Source: an uncultured Tenacibaculum sp. | Lineage (GTDB): Bacteria > Bacteroidota > Bacteroidia > Flavobacteriales > Flavobacteriaceae | Direction: 5' to 3' | Assembly: GCF_947499065.1 (NCBI RefSeq) | Contig: NZ_CANMMT010000002.1 | Coordinates: 309,313-373,312, forward strand | Length of the DNA stretch: 64,000 nt | Shown here: positions 1 through 8,462 of the stretch, in pieces | Numbering within the stretch: the stretch's first letter is position 1 | Layout of the letters: each line of letters opens with the position of its first letter | Program-made: the position numbers and the translations under genes | Notes under the pieces: generated by a model | The model's database searches: none | What the model saw: the letters and a program-made list of their open reading frames with translations, nothing else | Told to the model about the DNA's origin: nothing

Positions 1-1052
1 CTATAACTATAGGGTTAATTTTAGTAAATGTTGTGCAACCTGGTAATGGAATTTCAGAAGAAACAATTACTAAACTTACCGAAACCTATGCAAATAGTGG
101 TGGTGTTCAAGCTAAAATAGCAGAGGCAAGTAAGCAAAAAGCGAGTGGACCTTTACAGTTTTTAGTAGATATGGTGCCAGACAATGCTTTAAAAGCAATG
201 GGAAATAACAAATCGATGTTACAGGTTATTTTCTTTACTATTTTCTTAGGGATTTCAATGTTATTGGTAGGAGAAAAGAAATCTAAACCATTAAAAAAGT
301 TTTTTGACTCACTAAATGAGGTGGTATTAAAAATGGTAGATTTAATTATGTTATCTGCACCTTATGCAGTATTTGCTTTATTAGCAAATGTAGTGGTGTC
401 TTCTAATGATCCAGATTTATTATTAGCCCTATTAAAATATGCTTTAACAGTTATTGGAGGATTATTATTGATGGTGGCTTTCTATATGGTTTTAGTTAGT
501 GTCTTTACAAAGAAAAACCCATTATGGTTCTTAAAACAAATAAGTCCAGCGCAATTATTAGCGTTTTCAACAAGTTCAAGTGCAGCAACTTTACCAGTAA
601 CTATGGAACGAGTAGAAGAACATGTAGGGGTAGATAAAGAAGTATCTAGTTTTGTATTACCTGTTGGAGCTACTATTAATATGGATGGAACAAGTTTATA
701 TCAAGCAGTAGCAGCAGTTTTTATAGCACAAGCATTAAGTTTTGATTTATCCTTTGGAGATCAATTAACTATTATTTTAACAGCATTATTAGCTTCAATA
801 GGTTCAGCAGCTGTACCAGGAGCTGGAATGGTAATGTTAGTAATCGTATTAGAAGCTGTAGGTTTTCCAGCAGATAAATTAGCAATAGGTTTAGCGTTAA
901 TTTTTGCGGTTGATAGACCTTTAGATATGTGTAGAACAGTTATCAATGTAACAGGAGACGCAACGGTTGCTTCATTAGTAGCAAAATCAGTTGGGAAGTT
1001 AGGAAAACCAAATCCAAAAAACTGGGATGATAATTATGATGAGGTAAAATAA
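1..1052 (+). CDS. Dicarboxylate/amino-acid:cation symporter (DAACS family), 5' end cut off
   Basis: A secondary transporter of the GltP/DctA family, which uses Na+ or H+ gradients to import glutamate, aspartate or C4-dicarboxylates across the inner membrane. The frame is open back to base 3 and its first residues (ITIGLILVNVVQPG) already match the middle of the family, so the N-terminal part lies outside the window; the GTG at 33 is only an in-frame codon. Visible landmarks are the serine-rich re-entrant loop (FSTSSSAATLP), the NMDGTSLYQ substrate/cation motif, the second re-entrant loop (GSAAVPGAG) and the DRPLDMCRTVINVTGD motif of the last helix. The exact substrate cannot be read from sequence. 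A hairpin follows the stop. Confidence 0.93.
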   Translation, partial: ITIGLILVNVVQPGNGISEETITKLTETYANSGGVQAKIAEASKQKASGPLQFLVDMVPDNALKAMGNNKSMLQVIFFTIFLGISMLLVGEKKSKPLKKFFDSLNEVVLKMVDLIMLSAPYAVFALLANVVVSSNDPDLLLALLKYALTVIGGLLLMVAFYMVLVSVFTKKNPLWFLKQISPAQLLAFSTSSSAATLPVTMERVEEHVGVDKEVSSFVLPVGATINMDGTSLYQAVAAVFIAQALSFDLSFGDQLTIILTALLASIGSAAVPGAGMVMLVIVLEAVGFPADKLAIGLALIFAVDRPLDMCRTVINVTGDATVASLVAKSVGKLGKPNPKNWDDNYDEVK

Positions 1053-1090
1053 ATTTTCACCTTATTTATATAAAAAAACATTACTTTTAT

Positions 1091-1126
1091 AAACACCATT
1101 GTAGCTTTTACATTGGTGTTTATTTG
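1091..1126 (+). terminator. Rho-independent terminator after the symporter
   Basis: An 11-12 bp stem with one mismatch (AAACACCATTGT against ACATTGGTGTTT) around a short loop, followed by a T-rich run. It separates the symporter from the ATP-grasp operon. Confidence 0.65.
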
Positions 1127-1178
1127 TCTAATAAGACTAATAAAAACTAACTAAATTAACTTAATACAATTATATTAA

Positions 1179-2213
1179 ATGAACGTTTGTTTTTTAATGT
1201 ATCCATGGAATAGTATCAAATCGCCAGAACATGATACTTCGTTAACACTAATTCATGAATGTGCTAAAAGAGGACATGGTGTTGCCATTTGTACTCCTTC
1301 TAATTTAACAATTCGTAATAGCGTAACAAATGCTTTTTGTACAATTTTAAACAGATCAGAGAAGGTTTCAAGTAGTATAAAATCTTTTTATAAAAACACT
1401 ACTACAAGAGAAGAAATGTTACCATTAGCTGGATTTGATGCTATTTTTATGAGAGCAGAACCGCCATTAGACCCGTTGATGTTGAATTTTTTAGATTCAG
1501 TTAAAGATGATGTTGTTATTGTAAATTCGGTACAAGGAATGCGAGAAGCCAATAATAAGTTATATACAGCAGTTTTTGACGATCCTAATAATGAAATAAT
1601 TCCAGTAACTCACGTTTCAAAAAATAAGAATTATTTAATTCAAATGATTGAAGAATCAGAAGCAGATAAAATGATTCTAAAGCCTTTAAATGGTTTTGGA
1701 GGTTCTGGAGTAATTTTGATAGAAAAATCGGCAATGGGAAATATTAATTCTCTGTTAGATTTTTACATTAATAAAAGTGATGGTTCTTCAGATTATGTAA
1801 TACTTCAAGAATATATAAAAGGAGCAGAGAAAGGAGATGTTAGAATTCTTTTATTAAATGGAATTCCTATAGGAGCTATGAAAAGAATTCCTGGAGAGAA
1901 AGACCACCGTTCTAATGTATCAGCAGGAGGAAGAATAGAAAAACATAAGTTAACTCCTGAAGAAAAATTATTATGTAAAAAGATAGGACCTAAATTAGTC
2001 AAAGACGGATTGTTTTTTGTTGGGATTGATGTAATCGGAGGGAAATTGGTAGAGGTAAATGTAATGAGCCCAGGAGGTATAACATATATCAACAAAATAT
2101 ATAAAACAAAATTACAGGAAAAGGTTGTTGATTTTTTAGAAAGTAAAGTATTAGAAAAAAATGCAGCTTTTAGAAGAATGACTGATTTAAAAAGAAGAGT
2201 AGATGAAGCTTAA
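1179..2213 (+). CDS. GshB-like ATP-grasp ligase
   Basis: An ATP-grasp enzyme resembling prokaryotic glutathione synthetase. The N-terminal ~120 residues look like the GshB pre-ATP-grasp domain (FMRAEPPLDP is the typical MR-DPP region). The ATP-grasp part has the lysine strand MILKPLNGFGGSGV, the EYIKGAEKGDVR motif and a Mg-binding VEVNVMSPGG end. The family couples ATP hydrolysis to amide-bond formation between a carboxylate and an amine. No gshA is nearby, and the partners are a sulfurtransferase, an N-formylglutamate amidohydrolase and a QEGLA metallopeptidase-like protein. True glutathione synthesis is therefore unproven; a peptide or amino-acid ligase is equally possible. It is the first gene of a five-gene operon and its end overlaps the next start by 11 bp. 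Confidence 0.85.
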   Translation: MNVCFLMYPWNSIKSPEHDTSLTLIHECAKRGHGVAICTPSNLTIRNSVTNAFCTILNRSEKVSSSIKSFYKNTTTREEMLPLAGFDAIFMRAEPPLDPLMLNFLDSVKDDVVIVNSVQGMREANNKLYTAVFDDPNNEIIPVTHVSKNKNYLIQMIEESEADKMILKPLNGFGGSGVILIEKSAMGNINSLLDFYINKSDGSSDYVILQEYIKGAEKGDVRILLLNGIPIGAMKRIPGEKDHRSNVSAGGRIEKHKLTPEEKLLCKKIGPKLVKDGLFFVGIDVIGGKLVEVNVMSPGGITYINKIYKTKLQEKVVDFLESKVLEKNAAFRRMTDLKRRVDEA

Positions 2214-3042
2214 TGTAAAGGAAGCAATTGTTTCTACTGAATGGTTATATCAAAATTTAAAAGCAGAAAACTTAGTAATATTAGACGCTACCATAACTAA
2301 AGTAGGAACTGCAGGAAATAAAACGCAAGTTAAACAACAAATACCCAATGCTGTTTTTTTTGATTTAAAAAATGTTTTTTTAGATAAAAATAAAGAGTTT
2401 CCTAATACCATCCCTTCAGAAAAATATTTCCAAGAAGAAGTACAGAAGTTAGGAATAAACAAGGATAGTTGTATTGTTGTTTATGACGATTTAGGAGTGT
2501 ATTCAGCTCCTAGAGTGTGGTGGTTGTTTAAAACTTTTGGTTTTGATAACATAGCAGTATTGAATGGAGGGCTACCAAACTGGTTAAAACATGATTTTTC
2601 AGTTGAGGTTCCAAAATTTAAAGAAATCGTTAAAGGTGATTTTACTGCAAATTATAAAAGTGAAAAAGTAGGTTTTGTAAAAGATGTATTAGAAGCATCA
2701 AATAAAGAAGAACTAATATTAGATGCACGCTCAAATGGAAGATTTCACGCCATAGTACCAGAACCTAGAACAGATTTAAGAGGAGGTCATATTCCAAATT
2801 CTAAAAGTTTGCCATATTCAGAATTGCAAAGAGAAGGAATGATGAAGTCAAAAGAAGAGCTTCAAGAAATATTTCAAAAGTTAAATCCTAAAAATGAAGA
2901 AGCTATTTTTTCATGTGGATCAGGAATAACGGCTTGTATTTTGGCATTAGGAAGCGAAATATCAGGAAATAAAAATTATAAAGTATACGATGGTTCATGG
3001 ACAGAATGGGCCAGTAAAATAGAATTACCAATAGAGAAATAG
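2203..3042 (+). CDS. Thiosulfate/3-mercaptopyruvate sulfurtransferase (tandem rhodanese)
   Basis: A two-domain rhodanese that moves a sulfane sulfur from 3-mercaptopyruvate or thiosulfate to an acceptor thiol or cyanide. At 279 residues it has the normal length: an inactive N-terminal rhodanese domain (about 10-140) and a catalytic C-terminal domain (about 160-279). The catalytic loop is CGSGITA with Cys near residue 238, the form typical of mercaptopyruvate sulfurtransferases. No signal peptide is seen, so it is cytoplasmic. The ATG lies inside the last codons of the upstream ligase (11-bp overlap) and its stop touches the next ATG, which indicates translational coupling. The thiol chemistry fits a GshB-like partner. 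Confidence 0.9.
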   Translation: MKLNVKEAIVSTEWLYQNLKAENLVILDATITKVGTAGNKTQVKQQIPNAVFFDLKNVFLDKNKEFPNTIPSEKYFQEEVQKLGINKDSCIVVYDDLGVYSAPRVWWLFKTFGFDNIAVLNGGLPNWLKHDFSVEVPKFKEIVKGDFTANYKSEKVGFVKDVLEASNKEELILDARSNGRFHAIVPEPRTDLRGGHIPNSKSLPYSELQREGMMKSKEELQEIFQKLNPKNEEAIFSCGSGITACILALGSEISGNKNYKVYDGSWTEWASKIELPIEK

Positions 3043-3369
3043 ATGAGTTTAGATTGGACGAAAAGAGAGTTTGAAGTGTATGTTTTATTATACGCAGCAC
3101 ACTGTAATCATATTGAAACAAAAGAAGAACGAGCATATATATTATCGAAAGTAGATGAAGCTACTTTTAATAAAATGCATACTGAGATTGTGGTAGAAAC
3201 AGAGCATCAAAATTTAGAAAAAATACAAACCTATTTGAATGAAAACTCATATTCTATTCAGGATAAAAGAGAATTAATTCAAGATATAAAAGAAGTTTTT
3301 TTTGCTGATGGAACTGTAGATGCAGTTGAAAAGAAAGTATTTTCATTGTTGCAGAAAATTTTAAGTTAG
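3043..3369 (+). CDS. Small TerB-like helical protein
   Basis: A 108-residue cytoplasmic protein, all helical by composition. The N-terminal stretch (DWTKREFEVYVLLYAAH) and the acidic end motif with ADGTVDAVEKKVF resemble the TerB/TerB-like fold, in which DG-containing loops can bind metal. The assignment rests on pattern only, and I do not know a function. It starts on the base after the sulfurtransferase stop and ends one base before the amidohydrolase ATG, so it is a true operon member and probably co-translated with both neighbours. Confidence 0.75.
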   Translation: MSLDWTKREFEVYVLLYAAHCNHIETKEERAYILSKVDEATFNKMHTEIVVETEHQNLEKIQTYLNENSYSIQDKRELIQDIKEVFFADGTVDAVEKKVFSLLQKILS

Positions 3370-3370
3370 T

Positions 3371-4201
3371 ATGGTAAAACTTACTATTGAAGAGATTATT
3401 CAAAAAATTCAAAATGAAGAAATTTTTGAAGCAGTATCAAGCGATTATTCTTTTACTCTAAAAATAGAAGAATATGTACCTTATGTGTGTGGAGCAGTTC
3501 ATGATGGGCATCAATTCAGAAAGGAATTGTGGGAAAACTGCATACATACAGAATATGAAAGATGGTACGAAGAAGATCCAGCAACTAAAGCTATGGTTCA
3601 ATCGCATCCAATAGTAATAGCAGGTTTAGATTCTCGTTTTGAATACGATTTAAATAGATCTCCAGAAACAGCGATTTATAACGATGCTTGGGGGAAACAA
3701 TTATGGAAAGAACCTCTTTCAGAAGAAAATAGAAATATAAGCCTAGCAAAGCATACTAATTTTTACAAAGTAGTATCCAGCCTTATTTCTAAAATAGAAG
3801 AAAAATTTGGCTGTTGTATAGTATACGATATGCATTCTTATAATTGGCAACGTTGGGATAGAGAAGTACCTACTTGGAACCTGGGTACTAAAAACGTAAA
3901 CAATGAAAGATATGGTGATTTTATAGAGTCATGGAGAGAAACTTTAGAAAAAACACCAATGCCTAATGAGATCCAATCTACTTCTAAAATTAATGATACC
4001 TTTCAAGGAAATGGTTATTTTTTAAAACACATAACTAACAATTTTACGAATACATTAGTACTTGCAACAGAAATAGCGAAAGTATATTGTGATGAATTAA
4101 CAAAGGTTATGTACCCAGAAGTTGTAATTGCAGTAGAAGATTACTTAAAAACAGCGTTAAAAAAGCATGCTGAAGCTTTTTATAAAGTACACAAGTTGTA
4201 A
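3371..4201 (+). CDS. N-formylglutamate amidohydrolase family protein
   Basis: Belongs to the FGase family, metal-dependent hydrolases related to carboxypeptidases that cleave N-formyl-L-glutamate to formate and glutamate. Seen in the sequence: the early GAVHDGHQFRKE segment, a second acidic/Arg segment (AGLDSRFEYDLNR) and the conserved VYDMHSYNWQR metal-site region. The usual hut histidine-degradation genes are absent. Instead it sits between a TerB-like protein and a QEGLA peptidase-like protein, behind an ATP-grasp ligase. The substrate in this context may therefore be a ligase product such as a modified glutamyl compound rather than N-formylglutamate. Spacing is 1 bp upstream and 27 bp downstream. 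Confidence 0.85.
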   Translation: MVKLTIEEIIQKIQNEEIFEAVSSDYSFTLKIEEYVPYVCGAVHDGHQFRKELWENCIHTEYERWYEEDPATKAMVQSHPIVIAGLDSRFEYDLNRSPETAIYNDAWGKQLWKEPLSEENRNISLAKHTNFYKVVSSLISKIEEKFGCCIVYDMHSYNWQRWDREVPTWNLGTKNVNNERYGDFIESWRETLEKTPMPNEIQSTSKINDTFQGNGYFLKHITNNFTNTLVLATEIAKVYCDELTKVMYPEVVIAVEDYLKTALKKHAEAFYKVHKL

Positions 4202-4228
4202 ATTTGTACCACTTTTTGAAAACGAATA

Positions 4229-5389
4229 ATGATGAATGAGACTCAAGTAGATAAGAAGTCACTTATTGAAATAGATAATTACATAGATGCTTTAGTAAAA
4301 AAAATAGAGTTATTAAGTTATGTAAATCCAGTAAATATAGAAGAGGAAAAACAAAAGTTTTTTGCATCAAAATATTTAAAAGATCCACAGTTTAAGTATC
4401 CTAAAAGAGATTTCGATAAGTTTAAATTACATCGTAAGTTTTTTACCTTACCGTTAGAGTCGATTGAAGATGAGACAATTCGTAATTTATATGAAGAAAT
4501 AATTTATTCTTATTCGGGTTTAATTCAATGTATAGAAACAATAGGAGAGGGTAAAAAGTTTTATTATAACAGCTTACGATCATTTGGAACACCAACAGAA
4601 GATGATGTAGAAAATGCAAAGTTTATTTTACATTTTGAAGATGAGGTGGATGTAGATAATATTTTTGCCCCGAAATATAGCCCAGAAGAAGCAGAAAAGA
4701 TATTTAGGGAATATAGTACTAACTATGAGTTTGATTATAATATCAAACAATCAACAACTATGAGTGCCATTGCTATGGTTTTAAACAATATTAAAACCTT
4801 AGTTATAAATGGAAATCATACATTTTCAGAAAATGAAATGGCTATTTTAACTCACCATGAAATTGGAGTGCATATGGTTACTACAATGAATGGCTTAGAG
4901 CATTCACTAAAGATTTTTTCACATGGATTTCCTAATAATGTAGAAACCCAAGAAGGTTTAGCCGTTTTTAGTGAATACATGTCTGGAAACTTAACACTTA
5001 AAAGGTTAAAAGAATTAGCATATAGAGTGTTAGCTGTAAATGGACTAGCGAAAGGTTACTCTTTTTCAAAAACATTTAGGTCATTACATAATACCTATGA
5101 TTTAGATAGAGAGCAAGCCTTTTATATTACGGTAAGAGCTTATAGAGGAGGAGGATTCACAAAAGATTATTTGTACTTAACAGGTTTAAAGAAAATTTAC
5201 GATTATTACCAATCAGGAAAGGATTTGAGTCTGCTATTAACAGGAAAAGTGTCGTTAGATTTTATTAGCGATATAGAGTACTTGATGAAAAATAATTATG
5301 CAGTAAAATCTAAACATGTAACAAAAGCGTATTCTCAAAATTTAAATAAGAATACAACCATAGATTTTATTCTAAAAAACTTAAAATAA
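4229..5389 (+). CDS. QEGLA-motif protein (DUF1704), MATCAP-like zinc metallopeptidase family
   Basis: Matches the family named flavohemoglobin expression-modulating QEGLA motif protein (DUF1704), which also includes the animal tubulin tyrosine carboxypeptidases (MATCAP). The candidate zinc site is HEIGVH at residues 210-215 (HExxxH), followed by QEGLA at 241-245, whose Glu is the likely third ligand. These residues are intact, so an active peptidase is plausible; the bacterial substrate is unknown. The start is one of two adjacent ATG codons at 4229 and 4232. It is the last gene of the operon and ends at a bidirectional terminator. A TAAATTTG box at 4199-4206 could give it extra transcription. 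Confidence 0.88.
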   Translation: MMNETQVDKKSLIEIDNYIDALVKKIELLSYVNPVNIEEEKQKFFASKYLKDPQFKYPKRDFDKFKLHRKFFTLPLESIEDETIRNLYEEIIYSYSGLIQCIETIGEGKKFYYNSLRSFGTPTEDDVENAKFILHFEDEVDVDNIFAPKYSPEEAEKIFREYSTNYEFDYNIKQSTTMSAIAMVLNNIKTLVINGNHTFSENEMAILTHHEIGVHMVTTMNGLEHSLKIFSHGFPNNVETQEGLAVFSEYMSGNLTLKRLKELAYRVLAVNGLAKGYSFSKTFRSLHNTYDLDREQAFYITVRAYRGGGFTKDYLYLTGLKKIYDYYQSGKDLSLLLTGKVSLDFISDIEYLMKNNYAVKSKHVTKAYSQNLNKNTTIDFILKNLK

Positions 5390-5396
5390 GAAAAAT

Positions 5397-5422
5397 AAAA
5401 AAGCTGTTATATCAGCTTTTTT
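5397..5422. terminator. Bidirectional terminator between convergent genes
   Basis: A perfect 10-bp stem (AAAAAAGCTG / CAGCTTTTTT) with a 6-base loop. It lies 7 bp after the QEGLA gene. The stop codon of the opposing gene (5407-5409) falls in its loop, so it serves both convergent transcripts. Confidence 0.75.
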
Positions 5423-5919
5423 ACTTCTTGTTTTAAAAATGTTATTGAGGCTTGTGTTGGATTTTCATTCTGAGAATAATCAATCAAAATATTTTCACGA
5501 AAATCTTTGGCAGTTTCAGCAGTTTCAGCAGTTTTTCTAAATTTAGCAATAATACCAAGTTTTGCAGCTAAAATAGCTTTCCAACTATCTTCAGAAACAT
5601 ATAATTGTTGTACTAAGTTGTGTTCAAATTCTTGTTCTATGTTGGCAATTAATAATTGTAAATAATTATTAGTGTCATCACCAATAGGTTTAACACGAGT
5701 TAATAATTTTGTCGGATTAATACGTTCACAAAACAATAGTAAACGCTCATAAGCTTGAAGCTTAATAGGCAAACTTTCACGTTTTTTCTCAACTAAAGCC
5801 TGAAATTTTCTCTCGCTATTATCTTGCTCAATAAATCGGCTTAAAATTAAATAAGCAACACCTCCAGTAATTAAAGCAGGTAAGGCATAAGCTAATCCTT
5901 CTAAAATTTGATCTTCCAT
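5407..5919 (-). CDS. Uncharacterised membrane-anchored protein
   Basis: A 170-residue protein with one N-terminal membrane segment (about residues 8-27, ALPALITGGVAYLIL), then a long charged helical domain that must be cytoplasmic or periplasmic as a whole. I do not recognise a named domain; the pattern resembles a conserved family seen in Flavobacteriia. An AETAETA stretch comes from an imperfect 9-bp tandem repeat (CAGTTTCAG) at about 5517-5535, a likely slippage site. It converges on the QEGLA gene and is monocistronic. Confidence 0.7.
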   Translation of the reverse strand: MEDQILEGLAYALPALITGGVAYLILSRFIEQDNSERKFQALVEKKRESLPIKLQAYERLLLFCERINPTKLLTRVKPIGDDTNNYLQLLIANIEQEFEHNLVQQLYVSEDSWKAILAAKLGIIAKFRKTAETAETAKDFRENILIDYSQNENPTQASITFLKQEVKKLI

Positions 5920-5999
5920 TTTTTATTATAATAATTCGAAAGGCTAAGATACAAGTCTTCTTTAAAAAGAAGATGTACAAGTGATATAAAAAATAGAAT

Positions 6000-6007
6000 T
6001 ATATTTG
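6000..6007 (+). promoter_or_regulatory. Candidate -7 box (TATATTTG)
   Basis: Matches the Bacteroidota TAnnTTTG element and sits in the gap before the helicase gene, giving a leader of about 80 bases. No convincing TTG -33 element is seen at the right distance. Confidence 0.4.
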
Positions 6008-6091
6008 TGAATAAAAAAAGGCGTACATTCTTTATAAAACCTAAAAGAATGGTTAATTTTCCGTTTTCAAAATTCTTTCAACTTTTTTCTA

Positions 6092-8416
6092 TTGAATACT
6101 TATTTAGAACAACTTAACGAACCACAAAGAGCAGCCGTTTTACAAAAAGATGGCCCAATGATAATTATTGCAGGTGCAGGATCAGGAAAAACAAGAGTTT
6201 TAACCTACCGTATTGCACATATGATGCAACAAGGAGTAGATTCTTTCAATATTTTATCGTTAACCTTTACAAATAAGGCAGCACGTGAAATGAAAGAGCG
6301 TATTGCAGGAGTTGTAGGACATAGCGAAGCGAAAAATTTATGGATGGGAACATTCCACTCGGTTTTTGCAAGAATATTACGTTCAGAAGCAGACCGTTTA
6401 GGATATCCATCTAATTTTACCATATACGATTCACAAGATTCAGTCCGATTGATTTCAACAATAATCAGAGAAATGAAATTGGATAAAGACCGTTATAAAC
6501 CAAAGCAAATTTTAAGTAGAATATCTTCATTTAAAAATAGCTTAATAACGGTAAGAGCATATTTTAATAATTCAGATTTACAGCAAGCAGATTTAGAGGC
6601 TAGTAGACCTAGAGTAGGAGATATTTATAAGGCATATGTCGATAGATGCTTTAAGTCTGGAGCAATGGATTTTGATGATTTATTATTGAGAACGAATGAA
6701 TTATTGACACGTTTCCCAGAAGTTTTAGCAAAATATCAAGATCGTTTTAGATATATCATGGTAGATGAGTACCAAGATACAAACCACTCACAATATTTAA
6801 TTGTTAGAGCATTAGCAGATCGTTTTCAAAACATTTGTGTAGTAGGGGATGATTCACAGAGTATTTATAGCTTCCGTGGGGCAAATATTAATAATATTTT
6901 AAATTTCCAGAAAGACTATCCAGATGTTAAAACGTTCAAGTTAGAACAAAATTACCGATCAACAGGAAACATAGTAGAAGCTGCAAATAGCGTAATAGAC
7001 AAGAATAAAACAAAGTTAGATAAGGAAGTTTGGACGGCAAATGATGCAGGAGAAAGCATTAAAATAATGCGAACAATTTCAGATGGAGAAGAAGGACGTT
7101 TTGTAGCACAATCAATATGGGAAAACCAAATAAATAATCAGCTAACAAGCGATTCATTTGCTATATTATATCGTACTAATGCACAATCAAGAGCAATAGA
7201 GGATGCATTACGAAAGAAAGATATAAAATATAAAATCTACGGAGGAATATCGTTTTATCAAAGAAAGGAAATCAAAGATTTGTTATCATATTTACGTATG
7301 CTAATAAATCCAAATGATGAAGAAGCTTTAAAAAGGATTATCAATTATCCAGCTCGTGGAATTGGAGCAACAACGGTAGATAAATTAGCAATAGCTGCAA
7401 ATCATTATAAAAAATCAATTTTTGAAATCTTACTGAATTTAGATAAGGTAGATATTAAGATAAATTCAGGAACAAAAAACAAACTTGAGAATTTTGTTAG
7501 AATGATACAGCGTTTTCAAATTGAAGCTCAAAAGATGAATGCTTTTGAAGTTGCAGATTTGGTTGTAAAACAAACGCAGTTAGTAAAAGACTTACAAAAA
7601 GACGGTACCCCAGAAGGAGTAAATAAGGTAGAAAATGTTCAGGAATTACTGAATGGAGTAAAAGACTTTATAACCGATAAAATAGAAACGGGAGAAGATG
7701 CATCATTAACATCATTCTTAGAAGACGTAGCACTTGCAACCGATTTTGATAGTGAAAAAGACGATACACCTTGTGTATCTTTAATGACTATTCACTTATC
7801 AAAAGGACTTGAATATCCATATGTGTACATAGTTGGTTTAGAAGAAAGTTTATTTCCTTCGGCAATGAGTATGAATACACGAAGTGAATTAGAAGAAGAA
7901 CGACGTTTATTCTATGTAGCCTTGACAAGAGCGGAAAAAGTAGCGTATTTAACTTATGCACAAACGCGTTATCGTTGGGGAAAACTTACTGATGGAGAAC
8001 CAAGTCGTTTCTTAGAAGAAATAGATGATAAATTTGTAGAGCATTTAGCACCAAAAGCGCCAGAACCATCGGCAAACAGATTTATAGATGCTAGTTTATT
8101 TGATGATACACCAAATAAAATTCGTTTTCAAAAACCAATTCAGAAAAAGCGAAAAGAGTTCTTATCGAAAAAGGAAAGGCCTAATTTAGTACCACCAAAA
8201 AGCAAGATGAAAAAGGTTTCGGAAGTAAATTCAAAAATGAATTTATTTGATGGTGAAATAGTGGTAGGAAACTTTGTAGAGCACAATCGATTTGGAACAG
8301 GAGAAGTAATAGCTTTAGAAGGTAAAGGCCCTAATAAAAAAGCAGAAATTAAATTTGGTACAGTAGGGAAGAAGAAATTATTACTACAATTCGCAAAATT
8401 AAAAGTAATCGGATAG
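6092..8416 (+). CDS. UvrD/PcrA/Rep-type 3'-5' DNA helicase
   Basis: Superfamily 1A helicase that unwinds DNA in repair and in clearing replication forks. Motifs in order: Q-motif LNEPQRAAV, Walker A GAGSGKT (about residues 28-34), Walker B DEYQDTN, GDDSQSIYSFRGA, QNYRST, the late TIHLSKGLEYPYV motif and the RRLFYVALTRA motif. The C-terminal tail from about residue 700 ends in a Tudor-like segment (VVGNFVEHNRFGTGEV) as in PcrA. The start is a TTG codon: no in-frame ATG precedes it and the first residues (NTYLEQLNEPQ) are exactly where the family begins. Length 774 is normal. I leave the symbol blank because PcrA, UvrD and Rep cannot be separated safely here. Confidence 0.95.
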   Translation: MNTYLEQLNEPQRAAVLQKDGPMIIIAGAGSGKTRVLTYRIAHMMQQGVDSFNILSLTFTNKAAREMKERIAGVVGHSEAKNLWMGTFHSVFARILRSEADRLGYPSNFTIYDSQDSVRLISTIIREMKLDKDRYKPKQILSRISSFKNSLITVRAYFNNSDLQQADLEASRPRVGDIYKAYVDRCFKSGAMDFDDLLLRTNELLTRFPEVLAKYQDRFRYIMVDEYQDTNHSQYLIVRALADRFQNICVVGDDSQSIYSFRGANINNILNFQKDYPDVKTFKLEQNYRSTGNIVEAANSVIDKNKTKLDKEVWTANDAGESIKIMRTISDGEEGRFVAQSIWENQINNQLTSDSFAILYRTNAQSRAIEDALRKKDIKYKIYGGISFYQRKEIKDLLSYLRMLINPNDEEALKRIINYPARGIGATTVDKLAIAANHYKKSIFEILLNLDKVDIKINSGTKNKLENFVRMIQRFQIEAQKMNAFEVADLVVKQTQLVKDLQKDGTPEGVNKVENVQELLNGVKDFITDKIETGEDASLTSFLEDVALATDFDSEKDDTPCVSLMTIHLSKGLEYPYVYIVGLEESLFPSAMSMNTRSELEEERRLFYVALTRAEKVAYLTYAQTRYRWGKLTDGEPSRFLEEIDDKFVEHLAPKAPEPSANRFIDASLFDDTPNKIRFQKPIQKKRKEFLSKKERPNLVPPKSKMKKVSEVNSKMNLFDGEIVVGNFVEHNRFGTGEVIALEGKGPNKKAEIKFGTVGKKKLLLQFAKLKVIG

Positions 8417-8462
8417 TTAATTCATAATAATTACCTATTTTGCGTATATAAATAAAGAGAAA

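Noticed and set aside
1178..1190. Single LytTR-consensus match (AACGTTTGT)
   Set aside because: Isolated nine-base matches of such a loose consensus are expected by chance dozens of times in this window, and no partner lies at 21 bp.
5517..5535. Short CAGTTTCAG tandem repeat as a phase-variation switch
   Set aside because: The unit is 9 bp, so slippage keeps the frame, and there are only two to three copies.
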